A stretch of DNA of 20,562 nt from an uncultured Collinsella sp. (lineage in GTDB: Bacteria > Actinomycetota > Coriobacteriia > Coriobacteriales > Coriobacteriaceae): the NCBI GenBank assembly GCA_900541125.1, contig UQIK01000031.1, forward strand, positions 1-20,562, given 5' to 3'. The position numbers were made by a program, and so were the translations under genes. This document shows, in pieces, positions 1-6,372 of the stretch (position 1 is the first letter of the stretch; every line of letters begins with the position of its first letter). The notes beneath the pieces were generated by a model. The model saw only the letters and a list, made by a program, of their open reading frames with translations, was not told the origin of the DNA and made no database searches.

Positions 1-49
1 ACGAGATGAGCGCTAGTCTCGTGGGCTCGGAGATGTGTATAAGAGACAG
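1..49. other. Illumina Nextera adapter left on the contig end (artefact)
   Basis: Bases 1-7 (ACGAGAT) match the 3' end of the P7 primer and bases 8-15 (GAGCGCTA) sit where the 8-base i7 index belongs. Bases 16-30 (GTCTCGTGGGCTCGG) are the Nextera read-2 adapter, and bases 31-49 are the 19-base Tn5 mosaic end AGATGTGTATAAGAGACAG. The order and spacing are exactly those of a tagmentation library molecule. The segment is untrimmed sequencing adapter, not bacterial DNA. Any reading frame running into it on the minus strand ends in the artefact peptide LYTSPSPRD. Confidence 0.98.
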
Positions 50-64
50 CCTCGGCAGCTTGCC

Positions 65-1264
65 CTAGAGCTTGTGGTGGCGCTCTTCTTTGCGCTCCTC
101 GGCTGCCTGCTCCTCCTGCTTAAAAGCGGGGTCGTCGGGGGTGACCAGCTCATCTTCGTGCGTGCGCTTGTTGTAATGGTGGAGCAGCACGGGCTCAAAT
201 AGATGTAGATGCTTGGCGAAGGCCGCCGAGCCAATGGCGAGCACGGTAAAGATGAGCACGCGCATGGGCACCTCGACCTGGTTAATCGCGGCGGCGCCGG
301 CCGAAAGCATGATGCACCAGGCATAGATGAGCAGCACGGCCTGTTTTTGGTTGTAGCCTTCTTGGATCAGGCGGTGGTGGATGTGGCCCTTGTCGGCCTG
401 CCCGATGCTAATGTGGGCGCGCTTACGGCGCACAATGGCGCTAAACGTGTCGATGATGGGCACGCCGGCAACGATGAGCGGGATGATAAGCGAGGTGAGT
501 GCGGCGGTGCGGCTCACGTTGAGCAGCGAGATGGAGCCCAGCGCAAAGCCCAGAAGCAACGACCCCGAGTCGCCCAAGAAGATGCTTGCGGGGTTGAAGT
601 TGTAGCGCAAAAAGGCCAGACAGGCGCCAAAGAGCGCAATGGAGAGCGCGGCGGCGTCGATGCGGCCCGAGAGAACAGCCATCGAAAACATGGTGAACGA
701 TGCGATGCCGCAGATGCCCGTGGCCAAGCCGTCGAGGCCGTCGATGAGGTTAATGATGTTGGTGAATGCCACCAGATAGATCACGGTAATGGGGTAGGCG
801 AGCCATCCGAGCATGATCTCGCCGGGAGCAAACGGGTTGACGATGACGCCGATCCGCAGGCCGCCCATGCAGGCGATAAGCGCGGCGAGGACCTGTCCGG
901 CCAGCTTTTGCTTGGGCGTGAGCTGGAAGACGTCGTCGATAGCGCCGGTCGCAAAGATAACGGTAAAAGAAAGCGCAAGTATGGGGTAGCTGATGTGCAG
1001 ACGGGGGTGGGGCACCAAAACGGGCGGCCAACCCAGGTACCAGGTGCCTAGGATTTGCACAGTGCAGGCGACGACCAGGCCCAAAAACACAGCCGTTCCG
1101 CCCAAACGCGGGATGGGCTTGGTGTTGATGCGGCGCTTAGAAGGATAGTCGACGGCGTCGAGCTTGATTGCCAGGCGCTTGACCAGGGGTACCGTGAGGA
1201 AGGTCGTGATAAAGGCCGCCGCTGCCACGCATAGGTACGGTATGTAGCTCGGGGATGAAGCCAT
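65..1264 (-). CDS. WecA/TagO-type undecaprenyl-phosphate sugar-1-phosphate transferase (MraY family)
   Basis: An integral membrane glycosyltransferase of about 399 residues. The family moves a sugar-1-phosphate (usually GlcNAc-1-P) from a UDP-sugar onto undecaprenyl phosphate, the first membrane step of teichoic acid or other glycopolymer synthesis. Visible family motifs in order are PRLGG near the N-terminus, an Asp pair in AIDDVFQLTPKQK, NIINLIDGLDGLATG, FNPASIFLGDSGSLLLGF, and the cytoplasmic HIHHRL motif. HIHHRL points to WecA/TagO rather than MraY. About ten hydrophobic segments cover the chain, and the last 30 residues are charged (EE/KEERHH). I chose ATG at 1264; an in-frame TTG at 1282 would add six residues, and neither has a clear ribosome site. 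The gene runs almost to the contig end, so its downstream neighbour is unknown. The exact sugar substrate cannot be read from sequence. Confidence 0.9.
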   Translation of the reverse strand: MASSPSYIPYLCVAAAAFITTFLTVPLVKRLAIKLDAVDYPSKRRINTKPIPRLGGTAVFLGLVVACTVQILGTWYLGWPPVLVPHPRLHISYPILALSFTVIFATGAIDDVFQLTPKQKLAGQVLAALIACMGGLRIGVIVNPFAPGEIMLGWLAYPITVIYLVAFTNIINLIDGLDGLATGICGIASFTMFSMAVLSGRIDAAALSIALFGACLAFLRYNFNPASIFLGDSGSLLLGFALGSISLLNVSRTAALTSLIIPLIVAGVPIIDTFSAIVRRKRAHISIGQADKGHIHHRLIQEGYNQKQAVLLIYAWCIMLSAGAAAINQVEVPMRVLIFTVLAIGSAAFAKHLHLFEPVLLHHYNKRTHEDELVTPDDPAFKQEEQAAEERKEERHHKL

Positions 1265-1474
1265 GAATCTAAAAACCGCCAAGCGTCGAAGGAAAAGGTC
1301 AGAAGAACGCCATGCGCAAAGGGCATAGCCGAACCATGATACTCGACCAAGGGGGGTGCAGGGAATTGCACGCAGCGATAATCACGCGCTTACCAGATAT
1401 TGGGATGTTGTCGATGGCTTGTCGGGATGCCGGCGTGGATCCATATGGACTGTAATGGCAATTTTCGGCAAAAG

Positions 1475-1640
1475 AAAACCACCCCCCACGTTACGAAAAT
1501 GAACCCACCTAAAACAGGTGGGTGCCCTCATCGACTGTTCCAGCGTCCTTAACAACGAAGGATACCTGTACTAGGTACGACTGTGTGGGCTCCCTAAATA
1601 AACGCGACGGTTCACCCAGTTGCTCCGCGGGGGGCGGAAT
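1475..1640 (-). ncRNA. ssrS: Probable 6S RNA
   Basis: No gene fits here, but the minus strand forms a closed RNA of about 165 nt. The 5' segment CCGCCCCCCGC (1637-1627) pairs over 11 positions, with two G-U pairs, to the 3' segment GUGGGGGGUGG (1489-1479), which is followed at once by UUUU. Inside lie two adjacent hairpins, TACCT/AGGTA (1577-1563) and TCCTT/AAGGA (1562-1546), then GGACGCTGGAACAGTC and GAGGGCACCCACCT, which resemble Gram-positive 6S RNAs as I remember them. Another hairpin, ACCCACCT/AGGTGGGT (1523-1503), lies near the 3' side. A TATGAT -10 box lies seven bases before the proposed start. 6S RNA binds the housekeeping RNA polymerase holoenzyme and mimics an open promoter. The long closing stem, open middle and length fit; the identity needs a covariance-model search. 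Confidence 0.68.
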
Positions 1641-1646
1641 ACCTAC

Positions 1647-1652
1647 ATCATA
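1647..1652 (-). promoter_or_regulatory. -10 box for the probable 6S RNA
   Basis: The minus strand reads TATGAT here (five of six matches to TATAAT), placing a start near 1640 where the closing stem of the RNA begins. The hexamer 17 bases further up (CTGGAA) is a poor -35 element, so the promoter is supported mainly by the -10 box and by the RNA start. Confidence 0.45.
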
Positions 1653-1789
1653 AAGCGGCACTTTATCGATTCCAGTCTTGACATTACAAAAATCGTGTCG
1701 GACGATTACGGCGCCTTGGGCTCGAGCCGTCTGTGGAGTTGATTCCTTTACGTTTGAGCTGCTGAATCGTTGTTTTGGAGCATGGTTTT

Positions 1790-2728
1790 ATGCCGACGTC
1801 GTTGACCGAACTTTTTTCGCCCGCCTGCCATTTGTGTCCGCGCCGTTGCGGTGCGGCGCGCGATGAGGGCGCGCACGGCGTCTGCGGTGCTAACGACACG
1901 CTCAAGGTGGCCCGCGCCGCGCTTCATATGTGGGAGGAGCCGCCTATCTCGGGCGAGGCCGGTTCGGGCACGATCTTCTTTAGCGGCTGCTCGCTCAAAT
2001 GTATCTACTGCCAGAACCACGAGATCTCGACCGGCAATTTTGGCCTTGAGATTTCGCCTGAGCGCCTGGTCGAGATTATGCTGGAACTGCAAGACCAGGG
2101 TGCCAACAACATCAATTTGGTGACGGCGACACACTACGCGCATCTGCTGCCGGCTGCGATTGCCGCGGCACGGGCGCGCGGGCTGGTCATCCCAATCGTC
2201 TACAACACGAGCGGTTATGAGCGCGCGAGTGCCGTGGCGGCGCTCGGCGACCTGGTCGATGTGTGGCTTACCGACTTTAAATATGCCGATGCCGAGCTTG
2301 CGCAGTCGCTTTCTCATATTAAGGACTATCCGTGTGTGGCCGTGTCGGGCCTGGCCCAGATGGCGCGCGAGATCGATCGCCGTGGGGGAGAGCTGGTGGA
2401 TGACGACGGGCTCATGAAGCGCGGCATCATCGTGCGCCACCTGGTGCTGCCGGGGCATGCGGATGACTCGTGCCGCGTGTTAGACCTGGTGTGGCAGACG
2501 GTGGGCGACGTGCCGATCTCGGTCATGAACCAGTACACGCCCAATGCCCTCATGCGCGAACAGGGCGGCGACCTGGCGCGCGCCGTGACGCGCGAGGAGT
2601 ACGAGCAGGTGCTCGACCATGCCGATGACCTGGGCTTTACGACGATGTTTTGGCAAGAGGGCGGCGCGGTAGACGAGAGCTTCACCCCGGCCTTCGACAC
2701 CACCGGTGTTCTTGCCAGCGCAAAGTAG
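1790..2728 (+). CDS. PflX-type radical SAM protein (COG1313-like)
   Basis: A radical SAM iron-sulfur protein of 312 residues. The radical SAM cluster motif CxxxCxxC is at C67, C71 and C74 (CSLKCIYCQN), after the glycine-containing stretch GTIFFSGC. A second N-terminal cysteine set, C13-x2-C16-x3-C20-x11-C32, could bind an additional cluster and is typical of this family. The sequence resembles the pyruvate formate-lyase activating enzyme relatives called PflX, whose substrate is not established. I chose ATG 1790 because GGAG at 1777-1780 sits nine bases upstream; an in-frame TTG at 1775 would place that site inside the gene. It is transcribed away from the probable 6S RNA. A TTGACA at 1678-1683 could be a -35 box, but no good -10 follows. 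No glycyl-radical enzyme gene is adjacent, so the partner is unknown. Confidence 0.88.
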   Translation: MPTSLTELFSPACHLCPRRCGAARDEGAHGVCGANDTLKVARAALHMWEEPPISGEAGSGTIFFSGCSLKCIYCQNHEISTGNFGLEISPERLVEIMLELQDQGANNINLVTATHYAHLLPAAIAAARARGLVIPIVYNTSGYERASAVAALGDLVDVWLTDFKYADAELAQSLSHIKDYPCVAVSGLAQMAREIDRRGGELVDDDGLMKRGIIVRHLVLPGHADDSCRVLDLVWQTVGDVPISVMNQYTPNALMREQGGDLARAVTREEYEQVLDHADDLGFTTMFWQEGGAVDESFTPAFDTTGVLASAK

Positions 2729-2737
2729 TGCGTTCGT

Positions 2738-2774
2738 CGATGATTTTTCTGGGACGGGGATTAAAAAATCATCG
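2738..2774. repeat. Inverted repeat downstream of the radical SAM gene
   Basis: CGATGATTTTT at 2738-2748 is the exact inverse of AAAAATCATCG at 2764-2774, enclosing a 15-base G-rich loop that contains GGGACGGGG. The A/T part of the stem faces the loop and there is no T run after it, so it is not a classical intrinsic terminator. It may be a small mobile palindrome or a 3' end protector. Confidence 0.6.
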
Positions 2775-2838
2775 AGAGGATCGCCTGTTCGAAAAGTTGT
2801 CAAAATAGCCGCGCTCCAAAAAGACTGGTTATTGGGCG

Positions 2839-2866
2839 TTGACAGTTGGCGAGCCGTAGGTAAAAT
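2839..2866 (+). promoter_or_regulatory. Promoter of tRNA-Ala
   Basis: A perfect -35 box TTGACA (2839-2844) is separated by 16 bases from TAAAAT (2861-2866, five of six matches). Transcription would start near 2873, about seven bases before the tRNA. Confidence 0.8.
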
Positions 2867-2879
2867 ATCAACTTGTCCT

Positions 2880-2952
2880 GGGGACGTAGCTCAGTTGGGA
2901 GAGCGCTGCCGTCGCATGGCAGAGGCCGAGGGTTCGACTCCCTTCGTCTCCA
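2880..2952 (+). tRNA. tRNA-Ala (anticodon CGC)
   Basis: The cloverleaf is complete. The acceptor stem is GGGGACG/CGTCTCC, the D arm is GCTC/GAGC, the anticodon stem is CTGCC/GGCAG with loop GTCGCAT, and the T arm is GAGGG-TTCGACT-CCCTT. The discriminator base is A. The anticodon CGC reads GCG. The G3-U70 wobble pair in the acceptor stem, the identity element for alanyl-tRNA synthetase, is present. The bases after the discriminator are CCC rather than CCA, so the tail appears to be added after transcription. Confidence 0.96.
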
Positions 2953-2967
2953 CCCTTGGATTTGATA

Positions 2968-2998
2968 AGCCGCTGACATTGTGTCGGCGGCTTTTTTT
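2968..2998 (+). terminator. Intrinsic terminator after tRNA-Ala
   Basis: AGCCGC-T-GACA pairs with TGTC-G-GCGGCT around a TTG loop and is followed by seven T residues. It ends the tRNA transcript 18 bases before the next start codon, so the next gene probably depends on read-through or on a promoter I could not find. Confidence 0.88.
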
Positions 2999-3016
2999 AA
3001 AAGAAAGGGCTTTACC

Positions 3017-3475
3017 ATGGCCGAGCTTGAGTCCCAACCATTGTCCGACGAGGAGCGCGCTGAGTTGGAAGAGCTCCGCGCTGAGAAGGCCCGCCGCGAG
3101 GCTCGGGAAGAGGCCCGTCGCGAGCGCGAGGAGCTGGCTGCCCTGCGTGCCGAGCGTGCGAAGGCCGAGGAGGTCGCCTCGAACGCCGCATCCGAGCGCA
3201 AGGCCGCGCCCGCACCCAAGCCCGCTGCAGCGAAGCCTGCGCCTGCCGCGCCCAAACCTCAGCCTAAAAAGGCCGCTCGTCCCAAGTCCGTCGAGCCCAA
3301 GCCGAGCCGTGACGAGATGACCTTTGCCCAGCGCATGGTTACCTCCAAGGAACCTACGGGCGAGAACGAGATCCCTGGCATGGCGCCGGCTCAAAAAATC
3401 ATCATTGTCCTTGCCCTCATCGCATTTGTCATCTTTATGGGCTACACGATCCTGACCAGCATGGGCCTGCTCTAA
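3017..3475 (+). CDS. Hypothetical tail-anchored coiled-coil protein
   Basis: A protein of 152 residues that I do not recognise. Residues 8-60 are almost entirely Glu, Arg, Ala and Leu (ELEELRAEKARREAREEA) and should form a long charged coiled coil. Residues 62-100 are a flexible Ala/Pro/Lys linker with PKPAAAKPAP-type repeats. Residues about 127-149 (KIIIVLALIAFVIFMGYTIL) are a single transmembrane segment just before the C-terminus. There is no signal peptide, so the coiled coil is likely cytoplasmic and the protein tail-anchored. The ATG at 3017 follows AAGAAAGGG at 3001-3009. The gene lies between tRNA-Ala and pncB, with 84 bases before pncB, and could share its transcript. It may be a scaffold or envelope-associated factor, but the function is unknown. 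Confidence 0.85.
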   Translation: MAELESQPLSDEERAELEELRAEKARREAREEARREREELAALRAERAKAEEVASNAASERKAAPAPKPAAAKPAPAAPKPQPKKAARPKSVEPKPSRDEMTFAQRMVTSKEPTGENEIPGMAPAQKIIIVLALIAFVIFMGYTILTSMGLL

Positions 3476-3559
3476 CCGATTTGCATCGGGCGTCATGTCC
3501 GCATCCTCTGCTCTCGTCTAACCCTCAAATTCTGTACCACACATCCGAAAGGTCGCCCC

Positions 3560-5065
3560 ATGGCTTTGACCGACATCTCGCATCCCACCGACATTGCAAT
3601 GCTCACCGATCTGTACGAGCTCACTATGGCCCAGGGCCTGTGGGAGAGCGGCAAGGCCAATGAGCAGGGTTGTTTTACCGCGTTTTACCGCGACCATCCC
3701 TTTGGCAGCGCCTATGCCGTCATGTGCGGCACCGCCGAGCTGCCCGAGCTAGTCGAGAATCTGCGCTTTACGCCCGAGGATATCGACTACCTCGCCTCGC
3801 TCCAGGCCCCGGCCGGCGGCGCGATGTTCAAGTCCGCATTCCTCGACTACCTGCGCGATTTTCGTGCGCATGTAAATATCGACGCCGTCCCCGAGGGCGA
3901 GCTCGTCTTTCCACGCGAGCCCATGGTGCGCGTCACCGGTCCTGCGCTCGAGTGCCAGCTGCTTGAGACGGCGCTGCTCAACATCGTCGGGTTCCAGACA
4001 CTTGTCGCCACCAAGACGGCGCGCGTGGTGCTCGCCGCCGACGGTCGCCCCGTGGCGGAGTTTGGCCTGCGCCGAGCCCAGGGTCCCGATGGCGGCCTGG
4101 CCGTTGCGCGCGCGAGCTACGTCGCCGGCTGCTCCTCTACGTCCAATGTGCTCGCCGGCCGCCGCTACGGTATTCCCGTCTTTGGCACGCATGCGCACAG
4201 CTGGGTGATGAGCTTCGATTCCGAGCTCGAGGCCTTCCGCGCCTTTGCCAAGTCGAGCCCCAAGAACTGCACGCTGCTCATCGACACCTACGATGTGCGC
4301 GAGGGCTGCGAGCATGCCATTACGGTTGCCAAGGAGATGGAGGCGGTGGGCGAGCGCCTGTCGGCTATTCGCATTGACTCGGGTGACCTCGCCAAGCTCT
4401 CCAAGTATGTTCGCGGCCGTTTCGATGCCGAGGGCCTGCCCTATGTGGGGATCTCGGTTTCTAACGATCTGGATGAGTACACGATTCAGTCGCTGCTCGA
4501 CCAGGGCGCGCCCATCGATAGCTTTGGCGTGGGCACCAAGCTCGCGACCTGCTACGACCAGCCGGCGCTGGGCGGCGTGTACAAGCTTTCCGCCCGCCGT
4601 GCGAGCGAGGCCGACCCGTGGACGCCGGTGGTCAAGCTCTCCGAGCAGCCCTACAAGCGCACGATCCCGGGCGTGCAGCGCGTGCGCCGTTATTACGACG
4701 GCTTTGGCGGCCCGGTCTGCGACATGATCTACGACGAGGACCATCTGGTGGGGGAGGGCGCCGCGCGCGGCAATACCCTCGTGGCCGTGAATGATGCCGC
4801 CCTGGTGACCGACGTGTCGGAGCTTGAGTATCGCGAGCTGCTGGTGCCGATCGTGCGCGATGGCAGTGCAGTGGCTCCGCGTGAGAGCATCCAGGACGCG
4901 CGCGAGCGCTGTGTTTGGGCGCTCGATCATCTGGACGCAGCTTTCAAGCGCTTCCTGTACCCGCAGACCTATGTGGTGGGCATGGAGCAGGGCCTGGCTC
5001 AGGTGCGCGACGAGCTCGTGCGCAAGAACATGGCCGCGGCCTCGGCTTTCCCCTGGGCAAAATGA
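3560..5065 (+). CDS. pncB: Nicotinate phosphoribosyltransferase
   Basis: A cytoplasmic enzyme of 501 residues in the NAD salvage (Preiss-Handler) pathway. It joins nicotinate to phosphoribosyl pyrophosphate to make nicotinate mononucleotide, with ATP hydrolysis improving the yield. The N-terminus LTDLYELTMAQGLWE is characteristic. FGTHAHSWVMSF carries the conserved His/Ser region near the phosphorylated histidine. The substrate-binding segments IRIDSGDLAKLSK, ISVSNDLDEYTI and DSFGVGTKLATC follow in the expected order. The length fits the longer Gram-positive form. The ATG is preceded by GAAAGG at 3547-3552. proB follows after 79 bases in the same direction with no T-rich terminator between, so the two may be co-transcribed although their pathways differ. 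Confidence 0.95.
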   Translation: MALTDISHPTDIAMLTDLYELTMAQGLWESGKANEQGCFTAFYRDHPFGSAYAVMCGTAELPELVENLRFTPEDIDYLASLQAPAGGAMFKSAFLDYLRDFRAHVNIDAVPEGELVFPREPMVRVTGPALECQLLETALLNIVGFQTLVATKTARVVLAADGRPVAEFGLRRAQGPDGGLAVARASYVAGCSSTSNVLAGRRYGIPVFGTHAHSWVMSFDSELEAFRAFAKSSPKNCTLLIDTYDVREGCEHAITVAKEMEAVGERLSAIRIDSGDLAKLSKYVRGRFDAEGLPYVGISVSNDLDEYTIQSLLDQGAPIDSFGVGTKLATCYDQPALGGVYKLSARRASEADPWTPVVKLSEQPYKRTIPGVQRVRRYYDGFGGPVCDMIYDEDHLVGEGAARGNTLVAVNDAALVTDVSELEYRELLVPIVRDGSAVAPRESIQDARERCVWALDHLDAAFKRFLYPQTYVVGMEQGLAQVRDELVRKNMAAASAFPWAK

Positions 5066-5072
5066 TTCCTTG

Positions 5073-5106
5073 GGCGGTAGGGGCGAGTCACGCTCCCTTG
5101 GCCGCC
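5073..5106 (+). other. Strong stem-loop between pncB and proB
   Basis: GGCGG at 5073-5077 pairs with CCGCC at 5102-5106. An inner stem GGGGCG / CGCTCCC (one G-U pair) lies around AGTCA. There is no T run after it, so it is not an obvious terminator; it may separate mRNA stability or translation of the two genes. Confidence 0.5.
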
Positions 5107-5144
5107 AGCTCGGCCGTTCGCTGAACAGTTGATTGGTTTGACGT

Positions 5145-6272
5145 ATGACGACTTCTTATAAAACGATGGTGGTAAAGATCGGTTCGTCCACGGTGGTGGG
5201 CGCCGATGGCAAGGTCAACCGCGCCTTTATCGGCGGACTTGCCGATCAAGCCGCAGCGCTGCGCAAGCTCGGCTGGCGTCTGGTCGTGGTGAGCTCGGGC
5301 GCTATTGCCTGTGGCTATCCCGTGTTGGGCTTCGACCGCAAGCCGGTCGGCGACCTTCCGAGCCTGCAGGCCTGCGCCTCGGCTGGTCAGTGCATCATCT
5401 CGTCGGCCTACGACGAGGAGTTCCATGCGCGCGAACTGCTCACCTCGCTCGTGCTGCTCACGCGCCACGACACGGCCCGTCGCACGTCCTACCTGCATGC
5501 GCGCGACGCCCTGCTGCGCCTCGTGGAGCTTGGCGTGGTGCCGGTCGTCAACGAGAACGATACCGTTACCGTCGATGAGATCAAGTTTGGCGACAACGAC
5601 ACGCTGGCTGCGCTCGTGAGCTGTCTGGTTTCCGCCGACCTGTGCGTGACGCTGTCCGACATCGACGGCCTCTACACCGCCAATCCGCACGAGGACCCGA
5701 CGGCCGAGTTTGTCCCGGTCGTGCATAAGATCGATGCCAAGATTATCGCCTCGGCGGGCGATTCTTCCACATCGGTGGGCACGGGCGGCATGATCACCAA
5801 GATCCGCGCGAGCCGTATTCTCATGACGGCGGGCATTCAGAGCGTTATTTGCTCGGGCGAGGAGTCCGATGCCCTCGTGCGTCTCGCCCGCGGCGAGAGC
5901 GTGGGAACCCTGTTCGATCCGCCGGCGGAGCGCCTGGACATCGCACCCCGCAAACTGTGGATCGCGCTGGGCGACAAGGCCCACGGCTCGGTGACGGTTG
6001 ATGACGGTGCCGCGAAGGCGCTGGTCAGCCATGGCTCTTCCTTGCTTGCGGTGGGTATTCGCGAGGTCGATGGCCAGTTTGCCGAAGGCGATGTGCTCGA
6101 TGTGTGCGATCCGAGCGGCATGGTTGTCGCCCGCGGTATCGCCGAGGCCGATTCGGATGTGCTGGAGCTTGCAGCCGGCCGCCGCCAGGACCAGATCGCC
6201 AGCAACCGCCTGCTCGCTAACCTAGCCGAGAAGCCGGCGATCCACCGAGATAACCTAATCGTCTTCGCATAA
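5145..6272 (+). CDS. proB: Glutamate 5-kinase
   Basis: A cytoplasmic enzyme of 375 residues that phosphorylates L-glutamate to gamma-glutamyl phosphate, the first and normally proline-inhibited step of proline synthesis. The amino acid kinase domain shows VVKIGSST at the N-terminus, VVSSGAIACG, VVNENDTVTVDEIKFGDNDTLAALVS and the phosphate-binding GTGGMITKIRASR. Residues from about 280 on (GSVTVDDGAAKALVSHGSSLLAVGI) form the C-terminal PUA domain found in long-form ProB. The ATG at 5145 has no clear Shine-Dalgarno sequence (TTGGTTTGACGT precedes it). An internal ATG seven codons later would start right at VVKIGSS, but it too lacks a site. Its usual partner proA is 1.6 kb downstream beyond an opposing gene. 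Confidence 0.95.
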   Translation: MTTSYKTMVVKIGSSTVVGADGKVNRAFIGGLADQAAALRKLGWRLVVVSSGAIACGYPVLGFDRKPVGDLPSLQACASAGQCIISSAYDEEFHARELLTSLVLLTRHDTARRTSYLHARDALLRLVELGVVPVVNENDTVTVDEIKFGDNDTLAALVSCLVSADLCVTLSDIDGLYTANPHEDPTAEFVPVVHKIDAKIIASAGDSSTSVGTGGMITKIRASRILMTAGIQSVICSGEESDALVRLARGESVGTLFDPPAERLDIAPRKLWIALGDKAHGSVTVDDGAAKALVSHGSSLLAVGIREVDGQFAEGDVLDVCDPSGMVVARGIAEADSDVLELAAGRRQDQIASNRLLANLAEKPAIHRDNLIVFA

Positions 6273-6316
6273 AGAAAGACAGCGCTGCGGATCGTTTCCC
6301 GCAGCGCTGTCTTTCT
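6273..6316. terminator. Bidirectional terminator after proB
   Basis: An 18-bp perfect stem (AGAAAGACAGCGCTGCGG at 6273-6290 and its inverse at 6299-6316) encloses an 8-base loop, starting directly after the proB stop codon. The T-rich ends of both arms let it serve proB on the plus strand and the convergent peptidase gene on the minus strand. Confidence 0.85.
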
Positions 6317-6318
6317 CG

Positions 6319-6372
6319 TGCCGGCACTTGGGGACGTTCCTATTGTGCCGGCAGGCGGGGACGTTCCTTTAC
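6319..6372. repeat. Two tandem 27-bp GGGGACGTTCC repeats
   Basis: Units 6319-6345 and 6346-6372 each start with the palindrome TGCCGGCA and carry GGGGACGTTCCT three bases later. They match at 21 of 27 positions. The second unit ends at the stop codon of the minus-strand gene. A related GGGGACGTT sequence occurs inverted near 12997 upstream of rho. Confidence 0.8.

Noticed and set aside
13..324. Minus-strand open frame of 103 codons at the contig end
   Set aside because: Its C-terminus is translated from adapter sequence and it overlaps the transferase gene in another frame.
3749..4930. Minus-strand open frame of 393 codons inside pncB
   Set aside because: It is a shadow of a complete nicotinate phosphoribosyltransferase.
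6319..6372. Tandem repeat considered as a CRISPR fragment
   Set aside because: There are only two units, adjacent without spacers, and no cas genes nearby.
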